Positions 44,181-53,519 of a stretch of 64,000 nucleotides of DNA are shown piece by piece. The DNA comes from Loripinus fragilis (lineage: Eukaryota; Mollusca; Bivalvia; Lucinida; Lucinidae). The stretch lies in the NCBI GenBank assembly GCA_964019695.1, contig OZ026525.1, forward strand, positions 89,809,779 through 89,873,778. Direction: 5' to 3'. The position numbers and the translations under genes are program-made. Positions within the stretch are counted from its first letter, which is position 1; every line of letters starts with the position of its first letter. The notes under the pieces are model-generated. The model searched no databases. It saw only the letters and a program-made list of their open reading frames with translations, and had not been told where the DNA came from.

Positions 44181-45279
44181 CCCTGCTAACCCAAAAACGT
44201 TTTGAAAATGTTTTAAAAACGTTATAGATAACGTAACATAACGTTTTTATGGGACGTCTGAATGACGTAAAAATGGCAAGTTTTTTGTACGGCCTAATAA
44301 CGTTTTATAAAGACGTTATGGAAACGTTATATTATGTTCTTATAACGTTATCGTTTTGTCTTTTGAAAACATTATTGGAACGTTTTCGAAGACATTCTGG
44401 AGATGTTTTATATTTTAATACGCAGGTAGAACCTGCAGAGTCTGCTTATTAAGCAAACATTTAAAGCAAAATATATCCAACATGTTAGCGGTACATTAAC
44501 AACGTTAAAGCAAGTCCAATTTCGTTATGTAAAGGAAAACACTCCTAAAAATTATCATATATATGTGTCAGTCTTTGTTCTCAAAACCACGTGTTTAAGT
44601 TGGTGGGAAAGAGAGCAACTGGTGGATTCGGATACAAAACATATGATAAAGATGGATACAGTGGAGTGTGTGTACAAAACGTATTTATCACAATAGCAAA
44701 TTAAATTAGAATACGAATAATGAATAAGGTTTTGTTACTTAAAAACACATTTAAAAAATGCGAAACTCAGATATGGTTAGTCAAGAACGTCTTTTGGACG
44801 TCAATATGACGTTTTTTTTTGTTTTCTTGATAAAACACTATTAATGGCCCCTTCCGTGCAAATAAACTCGTTTCTAAATGATTTTAGACTTTGTTTTATA
44901 TATCAGAACATTCTTCTAATCATTGTTTAATCTGATGCAGGCTACAGCGTCCTTTTGAGAAAGCACACATTACTGACGTGATAATAATGTTATTGAAACG
45001 TTGCACTCGAACATTCGAGAAACATTTATATAAACAGTTTAAACGGTCTTTCAAACGTCGCTTAAAAGCTTTTTTTATCAGATACTTCGACTTTTAAATT
45101 ACTACAAATGTTTTTTGTGTATTTTAGCACCATTTAAAAGAACATGTGATTTTGTCTAAATAGTATAAGAAAAATAATAATCAGAGTTACGTCTTCGAAA
45201 CGTTATCAAAACGTTAGGTCCGACCTAACCATTTTGGGACCTTTTGGAAACGTTACATTAACGTTATGTGTTAGCTGGG
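44181..45279. mobile_element. MITE of 1,099 bp inserted in polB
   Basis: Ends CCCTGCTAAC and GTTAGCTGGG are inverted with one mismatch, and CA is present just outside both ends (44179-44180, 45280-45281). The interior is rich in AACGTT-type motifs (for instance AACGTTATAG and ACATTAACGTTATG) on both sides and has no transposase. Element plus one CA is 1,101 bp, a multiple of three, so polB remains in the same phase on both sides. Confidence 0.75.
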
Positions 45280-47035
45280 CAGTACAGTAAATCGTCCATC
45301 CAGTACTTAGAATGGGTATCCAGAAGGGACAATATAAAAATACGTCACGCCCTGAATGGGGGAGAAATACGTCTCCCGGGAACCAGATACAGGTTGGACG
45401 GCTATGCCTACGAGACAAATACCGCTTTCGAATACCAAGGATGCGTCTATCACGGAGGCCCCCGATGTTTTCCCGAGGACAGAGAAGAGACGAAACACCC
45501 TATGACGCAACAATCCATGAGCGAACTCTACGCCCTAACCATGAAAAAGAAATCTTACATCGAAAGTCTAGGAATGAAATACGTGTGTATGTGGGAACAC
45601 GAATTTAGAGAAACCTACCGAAACAACCCGGAACTTAGACACTATCTCCAGAATTTAGACATCACGGACAGATTGGATCCACGAGAGAGTTTCTTTGGCG
45701 GTAGGACCAACGCGAGTCAACTGTATTATAGGACGAAAGAAGATGAAAAGATAGAGTACGTGGACTTCACCTCCTTATACCCCTGGGTCAACAAGACCTG
45801 CAAGTACCCTGTAGGACACCCGGAGGTAATAACGTCAGACTTCAAAGAAATCGACCAGTACTTCGGAATCGCCAAAGTGCGAATATTACCTCCTCGTGGA
45901 CTGTATCACCCCGTGTTACCCTATAAATCGAACGGAAAGTTAAAGTTCCCATTGTGTCAGACCTGCGCCGAAAAAGAGAGTCCATCTCTCTGCGGGTGTT
46001 CTGACGAAGATCGAACCATGACCGGGACTTGGTGTACTCCCGAACTTCAGACAGCGGTACGACTGGGATACCGAGTCCTCAAAATATACGAGGTATACCA
46101 CTGGAAGGACACCACCCAATACGATGCAGAGACGAAAGAAGGAGGACTGTTCGCCTCTTATATCAATACTTTCCTGAAGTACAAGCAAGAGGCCAGTGGC
46201 CCTCCCGACTGGATCAAGACCCCCAAAGATGCCAAAGAGTATATCCATCGGTATTTCGAAAAAGAAGGGGTATCCCTCGACGGGGAGAAAATCGAAAAGA
46301 ATCCAGGAATGCGGGCATTGGCCAAGCTCTGCCTAAACAGTTTCTGGGGGAAATTCGGGCAGCGACTGAACCTGAAACAGTCCCAATTCTTTCACGAGAC
46401 TGAGGTGGATGCCTTTTTCCGAGTTCTTTCCGATCCTACCAAAGACGTCCAGGATTTTCACATTGTGGCCAACGATACCATTCAGGTAGAATGGACCTAT
46501 AAAAAGGACTGTCAACCGGAAGACAGCAAGACGAATATCTACTTGGCGACCTTTACTACGTGTTGGGCCCGACTAAAACTCTACAGCATCCTTGAGAAAA
46601 TAGACAGAAACGTTCTGTACTATGATACAGACTCGGTGATTTACGTGAGTAAGACGGGAGAGAATGATGTACCACTAGGAGACTACCTGGGAGAACTCAC
46701 TAACGAACTAGAAACTGGAGAACATATCATAGAGTTTGTGTCTGGAGGACCAAAAAACTACGCCTACAAGACCAATAAGGGAAATGAAACGTGTAAAGTG
46801 AGAGGGTTCACCCTCAACTTCACTAATAGCCAACTTATAAACTTTGAATCGGTGAAGACCCTATTGATAGACCCCTCCGAAAAATCGACCATTACCGTCA
46901 CCAATCCTCATAAAATATGTCGTGATAAGGGAAAAAGAAAACTGTATAATAGAGAAGAAGAGAAAAACTATCGAATGGTGTACACAAAAAGACGACGACT
47001 GGACAATTACGATACGGAACCCTATGGATATTGAA

Positions 47036-47170
47036 AAAAAAAAAGACAATAAGGTCTAAATGGCCATTCAATTTGTGTTACTATCAAATACATTTTTGTC
47101 ATTGTTATTTCATTTTTTGTCCTTGTTTATTCATTTTTTGTCGTTGTTATTTCATTTTTTGTCATTGTTG
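47036..47170 (+). repeat. Short tandem repeat after polB
   Basis: Three to four units of TTTTTTGTCATTGTTATTTC type, in the 3' region of polB. Confidence 0.75.
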
Positions 47171-47216
47171 AAGAGATGTTTTGTACTTGTAAGAATGCTT
47201 GAATGTTTAAATTTGT

Positions 47217-47222
47217 AATAAA
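47217..47222 (+). terminator. Polyadenylation signal for polB
   Basis: AATAAA about 180 bp after the polB stop. It immediately precedes the ATG of the integrase fragment, so the two transcription units would abut. Confidence 0.5.
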
Positions 47223-47223
47223 G

Positions 47224-47424
47224 ATGACAAACTGGAAAGAGTATCTGTCTTCTTTGTATTTTAATCCCAAGTTACCATCCAGTTACTTAGGGCCGGAAAA
47301 GCTATATCAACTGGTCAAATCCCAAGCCAAATTTAAAATAGGTAGACACCGTATACGTAAATGGCTACAAGATCAAGAGGCTTATTCTCTAACCAGAGGT
47401 GCCAGGCGCAAATATATTATATAA
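47224..47424 (+). pseudogene. Polinton integrase, N-terminal fragment
   Basis: MTNWKEYLSSLYFNP, then GPEKLYQLVKSQAKFKIGRH and RIRKWLQDQEAYSL resemble the N-terminal segment of Polinton retroviral-type integrases (YL.S.Y..P..P.S..G..KLY..VK...KF.I.R..I..WL..Q.AYSL), which insert the element. The fragment ends at a TAA after 66 codons. The zinc-binding and D,D35E catalytic domains are absent; a minisatellite follows in their place. I prefer ATG 47224 to an earlier possible start at 47203 because similarity starts there. Confidence 0.75.
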
Positions 47425-47489
47425 TCATGGTCAACCAACAATTACCGGTGAACCTACGATAATAGAACGTTCTACAACGAGTATAATGG

Positions 47490-47940
47490 AGTGATCATGA
47501 TAGTTCAAATTCATAATGGAGCTAGGAGGGAGGAGGAGAGGGTGAGGAGGAGGGAAGAAGGAGGATACAGTGAGGGTACAGTGAGGGTACATTGGGGCAC
47601 AGTGAGGGTTCAGTTGGGGTACAGTGGGATTAGGAGGGAGGAGGAGAGGGTGAGGAGGAGGAGGGAAGGAGGATACATTGAGGGTACAGGGAGGATACAG
47701 TGGGGGTACAGTGAGAGTACAGTGGGGTACCGTGAGGATACAGTGAGGGTAGATTGGGGCACAGTGAAGATACAGTGAGGGTTCAGTTGGGATACAGTGA
47801 GGGTACAGGGAGGATACAGTGGGGATACAGTGAGAGCACAGTGGGGTACAGTGAGGGTACATTGGGGCACAGTGAGGGTTCAGTTGGGGTACAGTGGGAT
47901 ACAGTGAGGATACAGTGAATGTACAGTCAGGAAACAATGG
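47490..47940 (+). repeat. GA/GT-rich minisatellite
   Basis: Repeated CAGTGAGGGTACAGTGAGGG, CATTGGGGCACAGTGAG and GGAGGAGAGGGTGAGGAGG units. It occupies the space where the rest of the integrase would be expected. Long ORFs through it on the minus strand are low-complexity artefacts. Confidence 0.85.
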
Positions 47941-47944
47941 TCCA

Positions 47945-48140
47945 CTATGTGGTGGGAATGGGTGGTGGTGGTGGTGGTGGTGGTGGTTGGTGGTGGTGGT
48001 GGGTGGTGGGTGGTGGGTGGTGGTGGTGGTAGTGGGTGGTGGTGGTGGGTGGTGGTGGTGGTGATAGTGGGTGGTGGTGATGGTGGGTGGTGGTGGTGGG
48101 TGGTGGGTGTGTGGGTGTGTGGGTGGGTGGGTGGGTGGCT

Positions 48141-48178
<38 letters not shown>

Positions 48179-48180
48179 TG
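47945..48180 (+). repeat. (TGG)n and (GT)n compound microsatellite
   Basis: Direct reading. His/Pro/Thr-repeat ORFs on the other strand are artefacts. Confidence 0.95.
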
Positions 48181-48949
48181 GGTGGTGGTGGTAACAATGA
48201 TCCAATGATCGTAAGAAGTATGACACCCGTATGAAGGTAGAGAAACTAAGACAAAATGATCCGGTGTTTGATCTGCAACCAGTCCTATAGTAGGCATGAT
48301 GCATTGCAAGGACATGAATGCAATGTCCATGGACGGAGGGCGTAAGACAGCAACTTTGGACTGGAATTCATTGAAATACTAAAGGACGAACAGCAAATAA
48401 TTGCGCAATATGCTCCTAAGTTAGCCAGACGCCATATGCATGGCGAGGAACCCGTTCTACGTTGATAGACAATCATATCCCTCTCAGCCTTTACGACCCA
48501 ATTACGAAGCCGATCAGTACGTGGAAAAAGACGTGAAAGGACCGTGCTGAAAAAAAAGGGTCCACTCGGGGAACGGGATAAACCGAGCGCTGCGACGCGC
48601 TACACCATTAAAGACTGGATCTCGTTCTGAACTTCGTAAAAAAACCACCCGGGAATCCTCAATATAGACTCCTCCAGATCCGTGTTTGTTCGAAACATGA
48701 GAGGCCCCTCACCCTTGTATATAGAAGAACGACACCGCGCTCTAGGACGTGACGCTACCTTCTCGTGGTCTAGGGCGTTGACTCACCCTCCGAGGTGTAA
48801 CCGAACGCGTCACAGGGGCCGCCATCTTGATTTCGTGGGGGCCGCCATCTTGGTGTCGTGGGGGCCGCCATCTTGGATCGGAAGTCGAGGGGGCCGCCAT
48901 CTTGGACCGGAAGTGACGTCAAAAACGCTAAACCGGCGCCTATACTACT
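48108..48949 (-). repeat. Polinton right terminal inverted repeat
   Basis: Inverse of 37081-37895. Contains four GCCGCCATCTTG sites at 48818, 48841, 48864 and 48893 and a TGACGTCA site near 48914, mirroring the left side. Confidence 0.85.
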
Positions 48950-48955
48950 CGTTGG
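48950..48955 (+). repeat. Polinton target site duplication, right
   Basis: CGTTGG, identical to 37075-37080. The following CGTAAGCAT continues the host repeat interrupted on the left (GAAATTAGC...). Confidence 0.9.
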
Positions 48956-49280
48956 CGTAAGCATTTACATGTAGCAACTAACTCCAGCAGACGTAAATTT
49001 TAGATGCATTTCCGCGATTGAGTCGTTCACCCTATGTAGATCCATTTGTAACGTCTCTGTAGCAAATAGAGTAGACCGAGATCAGTTTGTTATCATATAG
49101 GAGCAGTCTGATCTTGTTCATCACTGTTCAGTGTCATTATTTTAGATGCATTTCCGCGATCGAGTCTTCAACCTTAGGATATCCATTTGTAACGTCTCTC
49201 TATCAAACAGCGTGGATCCAGATCAGACTGCTATCGTATGAGCAGTCTGATCTTGTTCAACACTGTTTGTATTTATGCTA
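48956..49280. repeat. Palindromic repeat units, right of the Polinton
   Basis: Units with AGCAAATAGAGTAGACC / CAAACAGCGTGGATCC and a GATCAGACTGCT...AGCAGTCTGATC inverted pair, related to 36620-37074. Confidence 0.65.
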
Positions 49281-49499
49281 AAAAGTCATTTCCTTTTTGG
49301 ACCATACCAGTTGTTTAAAAAAAAGACAAAAAAAGACTCAGAGTCTTCTTATAAAGCTATGTCCGAATGTCAAAAGATAAAAGCAAGATCCACTGCCGTC
49401 GACCCAGTAGTGAGTCTCCTTGAAAGCTATAGTTGAATAATGAACCTACACTACAGACTATGTAAGCTTATTTGACAGTGCTCACTCATCTCACTAATC
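49281..49499. other. Short unassigned stretch
   Basis: No repeat or ORF recognised. It may be diverged LINE-1 5' UTR. Confidence 0.4.
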
Positions 49500-49943
49500 A
49501 GCTACCAACAAATAGTTTAATTGGTTCCTTTAATTGAAGATGAGAAGATAATTGATTTGTTACAGGTGGGTTAAGTTCTTTTTTTTATTTACCGTTATTA
49601 TTTATATATCTTTTGTGTAAGCTTAATTGTTTGAATAGTGTGACGCGTGACAGTAAATACAGATTGGTTTCCCTTTGAGGATCAAAGATGGCGGACGAAG
49701 CATAGTGAAACTTCAACATGAGCTTTTGTTAGTAAAATAACTGTTACTACATATACGTGCAGGTACGGACCCGTATCCCTAGGCTCGTCAGTAGTTGTTT
49801 CACAAACTACCGGACCCCGAGACAGTCCTCATAGGCGTGGCTCGGGGTCCGGTACCGGACTCCTAGAATCAGTGTCTAGGGGTCCGGTACCGGACCCCTA
49901 GCCCCGTAGTCTAGAGGCCCGGTACCGGACCCGGAGACAGTGC
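49500..49943 (+). mobile_element. LINE-1 deletion derivative, copy 1 (5' end joined to 3' end)
   Basis: On the + strand a diverged LINE-1 5' UTR and ORF1 start (TTGAATAGTGTGAC..., 49632) are followed, after GATCAAAGA, by ATGGCGGACGAAGC of the LINE-1 3' UTR. The bulk of ORF1 and all of ORF2 are missing. Beyond the LINE-1 end it continues with palindromic GGTCCGGTACCGGACCCC repeats (49800-49930) to GACAGTGCC. Copy 2 at 50705 has the same junction, so this is a family and not a single deletion. Confidence 0.75.
49800..49943 (+). repeat. GGTCCGGTACCGGACC palindrome array
   Basis: Three to four copies of a nearly perfect 16-bp palindrome within 130 bp, with a relative in inverse orientation at 50705-50815. 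Confidence 0.8.
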
Positions 49944-50308
49944 CTTTCCATTTCTCCATGCTTTCAAATGTTTTATCTGCGTTGTAAAGGTTTGGTAACC
50001 CAAACTTTTACAACAGTCTATTGCTGTCAAGGGATTTCACTGCCAGTTGTCTTTGTGCTATTTGATATTCAATTGAATCTCTGTTGCTCAGAACATTACC
50101 CAGTAGGGTGAGCTTTCTAAGGTCAAGTTCCTGCTGCATGGGTCTGATACCCAAAAGTCCATACACTGCGCAGCTGTGTTGATTGGGAAATTCTGTATTA
50201 GCCTAAGAGTGGATCTTTGGAACTTCTCAAGCTGGTGTTCTTCCTTTGCAGTAAGTTCGAAGACCTCAAGTCCATATGTCATTCTTTGCAATGCATAAAT
50301 TTTACTAG
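49944..50308 (-). pseudogene. LINE-2 copy 2, 5' piece of the split copy
   Basis: The minus strand reads KIYALQRMTYGLEVFELTA, KEEHQLEKFQRSTLRLIQNF and, with frameshifts, further thumb-region sequence to a KFGLPN block. The end TTTCCATTTCTCCATG continues into the sequence at 29476. It is 5'-truncated at 50308, beside a CTAGGGGACGTTTTGC stretch and 80 bp upstream of the TIMM22 ATG. Confidence 0.7.
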
Positions 50309-50388
50309 GGGACGTTTTGCTAAACGACCGCCAGCTTTTTTTAAAAGCTAATACTTGTGAATATTTAAGAATTGCGTCCCTTATAAAA

Positions 50389-50626
50389 ATGGCTGCGCCC
50401 TTGGGTAAACCGAGTGATGGCATCAGCAAGGAAACGTTAGCTAATTTAACCCCAAAAGACATAGAAAGCTTTAGTTTCATCGTTGACCATGTCATAGGAG
50501 ATAAGAAGTTAAGAAGAAACGTATTTTTACCAGGAGCTGCCGGAGCATTTAGGCCTAAAGAAGAGATTATGATTTCAAAAGTTTTCGAAAGTTGCGCATT
50601 CAAGGCTGTTGCAAGTTGTGTGGCAG
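50389..50626 (+). CDS. TIMM22: TIMM22 first coding exon (partial gene)
   Basis: Encodes about 79 residues starting MAAPLGKPSDG and ending FESCAFKAVASCVAG. The ESCAFKA..(A/S)CV.G block directly precedes the first membrane segment in Tim22 proteins (animal TIMM22 has MESCAFKAALACVGG at this place, from memory). Tim22 is the channel-forming subunit of the carrier translocase of the mitochondrial inner membrane. The exon ends in phase 1 with GCAG, then the donor GTTTGT. Later exons with the membrane segments were not found in the window. LINE-2 remains end 80 bp upstream, and a LINE-1 derivative starts about 80 bp into the intron. Confidence 0.8.
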
Positions 50627-50632
50627 GTTTGT
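50627..50632 (+). other. Splice donor after TIMM22 exon 1
   Basis: GCAG/GTTTGT fits the donor consensus moderately. The reading frame hits TAA soon after, which supports an intron here. Confidence 0.6.
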
Positions 50633-50704
50633 AAAAATATATGTTTATGAGAAAAAAGACCGTTTATTCATACAAGTCTGCGATGCTTTTCGATTAATAA
50701 TTTG

Positions 50705-52190
50705 GCACTGTCTTCGGGTCAGGTACCGGAACCCTAGACTGAGGGGCTAGGGTTTCGGTACTGGACACCAAGCCACGCCTATGAGGAATGTCTCAGGGTC
50801 CGGTAGTTTGTGAAACAACTACTGACAAGTCTATGGATACGCGGATGCGGGTCCGTACCTGCAAGTATATGTACTAATTGTTATCTAACCAACAAAAACT
50901 TGTGTTTGAGTTTCACTTTCCTTCGTCCGCCATCTTTGATCATCTGTATTACTGTCACACTATCCAAACAAGTATAAGCTTGTCACAGAGGAACTACTAT
51001 CGCATCTGTGAATTGGCGTACAGTTTGAGGTTCTTTAATTGGTGTTTATCTCAATATTCTTATTAATTTATTGATATCGGTCTATTTGATTATTAACCAA
51101 TTTGCACTTTCATTGAAGTAAACAAAGGGCGATTGCAGTTGCATTGTTTAATTGATTTCATACCAGCTAATTGATCATCTATCTACCTATCTGTCTGTCT
51201 ATCTGTACATCCGTCCCACCACCAGCACCAGTGAACGCATGGGCCGATGGCGATTTGAAATTATTCAAAATAAAACAGCTAAAAGCGTGGGCCGATTTTG
51301 GCCCGATGTAACATGCTAACACGGGAAGATATTCACAGCACAGTCTGCCAATGAGACGGTTCTTTTGAGCACCCAAATAAGCACACAAAATAAGACCACT
51401 GTCGAAAACTAGCTGGCACAGGACGTTATTCACAACAAAACAGCCATATATGACAATTTAGCTCTATGATAGGGATCTAACATCAGTTGGGCGTATTTAT
51501 GCGCAAAGCCAGAGGGGGGGGGACATGGGCTCCGGACCTCCCCCCTGAAAAATCATAAGAAATATAGGGTTTCCTAGCAATACTGGTCAGAATCCCCTGA
51601 AAAATGACAAAGCTACTAAGCCAGCAATGTTGGGCCATCATTAGCATGCTAGCGACACGCCATTTATGTTCTGCTAGTTTATTTCAGACCAGTCTTTGTA
51701 GCAATTAGTGTGGACCCAGATTAAACTGTTCTCCTAATGAGCAGTCTGATCTAGGTCCACAATGTTTGTCTGTACAGAGAAATTAGCCATTGACGTAAGC
51801 ATAAGTTGCATTTTCCTTACATAACGACCCATATGTCGTCTGCTAGTTCGTTACTAAAGACGTTTTTGTAACAGTCAATGTGGACCCAGATCTCCTAGGA
51901 GCAGTCTGATCCGGGTCCCAAATGTTTGTCTGTACGGTTGAGGTAAACATAAGTTGCATTTCCCTGACATAACAACCCACAAGCCGTCTGATCCAGGTCC
52001 ACAATGTTTGTCTGTACAGAGAAATTAGCCATTGACGTAAGCATAAGTTGCATTTTCCTTACATAACGACCCATATGTCGTCTGCAAGTTCGTTACTAAA
52101 GACGTTTTTGTAACAGTCAATGTGGACCCAGATCTCCTAGGAGCAGCCTGAACCGGGTTCCCAATGTTTGTCTGTCTGTAAGACATCTTT
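50705..52190 (-). mobile_element. LINE-1 deletion derivative, copy 2, with its 5' repeats
   Basis: The minus strand, from 52190, has the palindromic units, the LINE-1 5' UTR (about 51540-50975) and the ORF1 start, then the GATCAAAGA junction to ATGGCGGACGAAGG (about 50935), then the LINE-1 3' end and a GGTCCGG-type tail to about 50705. It lies in intron 1 of TIMM22. ORF1 beyond its first codons and ORF2 are missing. A 234-bp local duplication occurs at about 51755-52190 (GAAATTAGCCATTGACGTAA at 51779 and 52020). Confidence 0.75.
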
Positions 52191-52199
52191 GTATCAAAC

Positions 52200-53280
52200 A
52201 GGAAAAAGAACTGTTTCATTGTGTAAAGGCAAATTATCTATATGCACTCTTACAGGACAGCCTGTCTCTCAAAGTAGTGTGTGGTATGTTGTACAGGTTT
52301 GCAGTTTTTCTCTATGGCATCTTATTTTCTACATGTAGGCATTTGTCAGTGCATCATGGGCGTAGACCTTTTGGGGTTCTGAATTCTCTTCTGGTGCAGA
52401 ATTTGTTGAGGTTTTACCTAAAAAAAAACGGGCAAAGAAACACACACAAAAAATGTTGTAAAACTGTGTTCTATTCTAACCACCAAGCTACAAAAAACCA
52501 ATATTAAAATAGCTTGGCCTAATAATTGCGTTACGCTACCACGTGACTTCCTTTGTAAAATGTCAACATTGCAGACGACCGGCTTCAATTGTGCCCAAAC
52601 TTCGGAATTTTAGAAAATCATGTGAATTAGGAAGGGGCATTTTTGGGCATAAGTAAAAGTGAGTAAAATAAGCTATCTAAAGTTAAATATGCCTCATTTT
52701 GACCGGATCAACTTTTCTTTGCAGTGTTTACACTTCCATCCAAAAATTCCCACGGTCACTGTCGGGCGCACTTGAGATTTCGCGATATTACAGAGTAGAC
52801 AACAAACATGGCAGGCGATGGTAGGGTATTTGACAATAATTCTCGGGACCGCACTTCGGGTTAGCAACAGTTGCCAAGGCTCGCCGAATATGACAACCAC
52901 CTCATTTTGTTTTTTATCGATATTTTGATTTTTGCGTTTCCAGCAAGATAATCTTCAATAATGGTCAAATCCTAGTTTGCAGTAGGTTGCAACAAGCATA
53001 ACACGATGAAAGACAAGAAAATACAGAGTTTTAGCTTCCCAAATAATAATGACAAACACTTAGAAATATCGGTCTTTGCAGTCACGTTAGTAACTTACGG
53101 GAATCCGCTGGCACTATTATGTCAACAGTTAAGCAACAAGACTGATAGACAACAAAAGAACATTTAAGTACTGATATGTTAATCACGCATAGACAATAAA
53201 GCATAGACAATTAATCTGAATAATAATAATAACTCAAAACACTCAGTCAACGAGGGTGTCGCAGATGGATGGATGTACGG
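52200..53280. other. Unassigned stretch
   Basis: No gene supported. An ATGGCAGGCGATGG start on the + strand near 52808 has only 18 codons, and a minus-strand ORF (52694-52900) has four Cys but matches nothing I know. ATTCTCGGGACCGC at 52846-52859 recurs inverted at 55952-55965. Confidence 0.4.
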
Positions 53281-53295
53281 ATGGATTGATGGACG

Positions 53296-53296
<1 letters not shown>

Positions 53297-53356
<60 letters not shown>

Positions 53357-53357
53357 T

Positions 53358-53433
<76 letters not shown>

Positions 53434-53434
53434 A
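53297..53434 (+). repeat. (GATA)n microsatellite
   Basis: About 34 GATA units with one interruption. Confidence 0.95.
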
Positions 53435-53519
53435 GAGAATATTGGTTACTGAAAGGACCTGACCTGAACTTTCAGTGCAAAGTGAGTACATTATGGGTAT
53501 GGATTTTTGATATCAGAAT

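Larger units (their letters stand above)
41632..47034 (+). pseudogene. polB: Polinton DNA polymerase B, interrupted
   Basis: Family B DNA polymerase of the protein-primed type, which would replicate the element. One frame, beginning with ATG 41632 after a good promoter, carries all pieces: 41632-42672, 42679-43173, 43201-44205 and 45268-47034. It is broken by TAG (42670-42672), TGA (43171-43173) and a MITE (44181-45279). Motifs: Exo I DFE (43033), Exo II with NMKGYDGYF (43430-43455), Exo III YCRSD (43810), palm A DFTSLYP (45763), B KLCLNSFWGKFG (46324), C YDTDS (46621). All catalytic residues of exonuclease and polymerase appear present. Cys-rich clusters lie at 42630-42990 and 43090-43345. 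No frameshift was found. The protein is disrupted as it stands. Confidence 0.9.
37081..48949. mobile_element. Polinton/Maverick element, 11.87 kb, reduced
   Basis: Flanked by a perfect 6-bp duplication (CGTTGG). Termini are AGTAGTATAGGCGCCGG and its reverse complement; AG...CT ends with 6-bp duplications are the hallmark of Polintons. Inverted repeats are about 0.8 kb. Inside are a protein-primed-type DNA polymerase B frame and the N-terminal part of an integrase, both + strand. Capsid proteins, FtsK-like ATPase and adenoviral-type protease, normally present in elements of 15-20 kb, were not seen, so this is a decayed or non-autonomous copy. It carries a SINE and a MITE as later insertions. 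Confidence 0.9.

Noticed and set aside
47431..48330. Minus-strand ORF of 299 codons rich in His, Pro and Thr
   Set aside because: It is a translation of TGG/GT microsatellites and a minisatellite within the Polinton; overlapping frames give similar low-complexity proteins.
29477..49943. One 20-kb DNA transposon with terminal inverted repeats at 29477 and 49943
   Set aside because: The inverted ends are LINE-1 3' ends, shown by the adjoining ORF1/ORF2 sequence and a third copy at 50705, so a composite retroelement insertion fits better.
49940..50603. Minus-strand 171-codon ORF 50088-50603 as a gene of its own
   Set aside because: Its first half is antisense to TIMM22 exon 1 and its second half is the LINE-2 fragment; the join is fortuitous.
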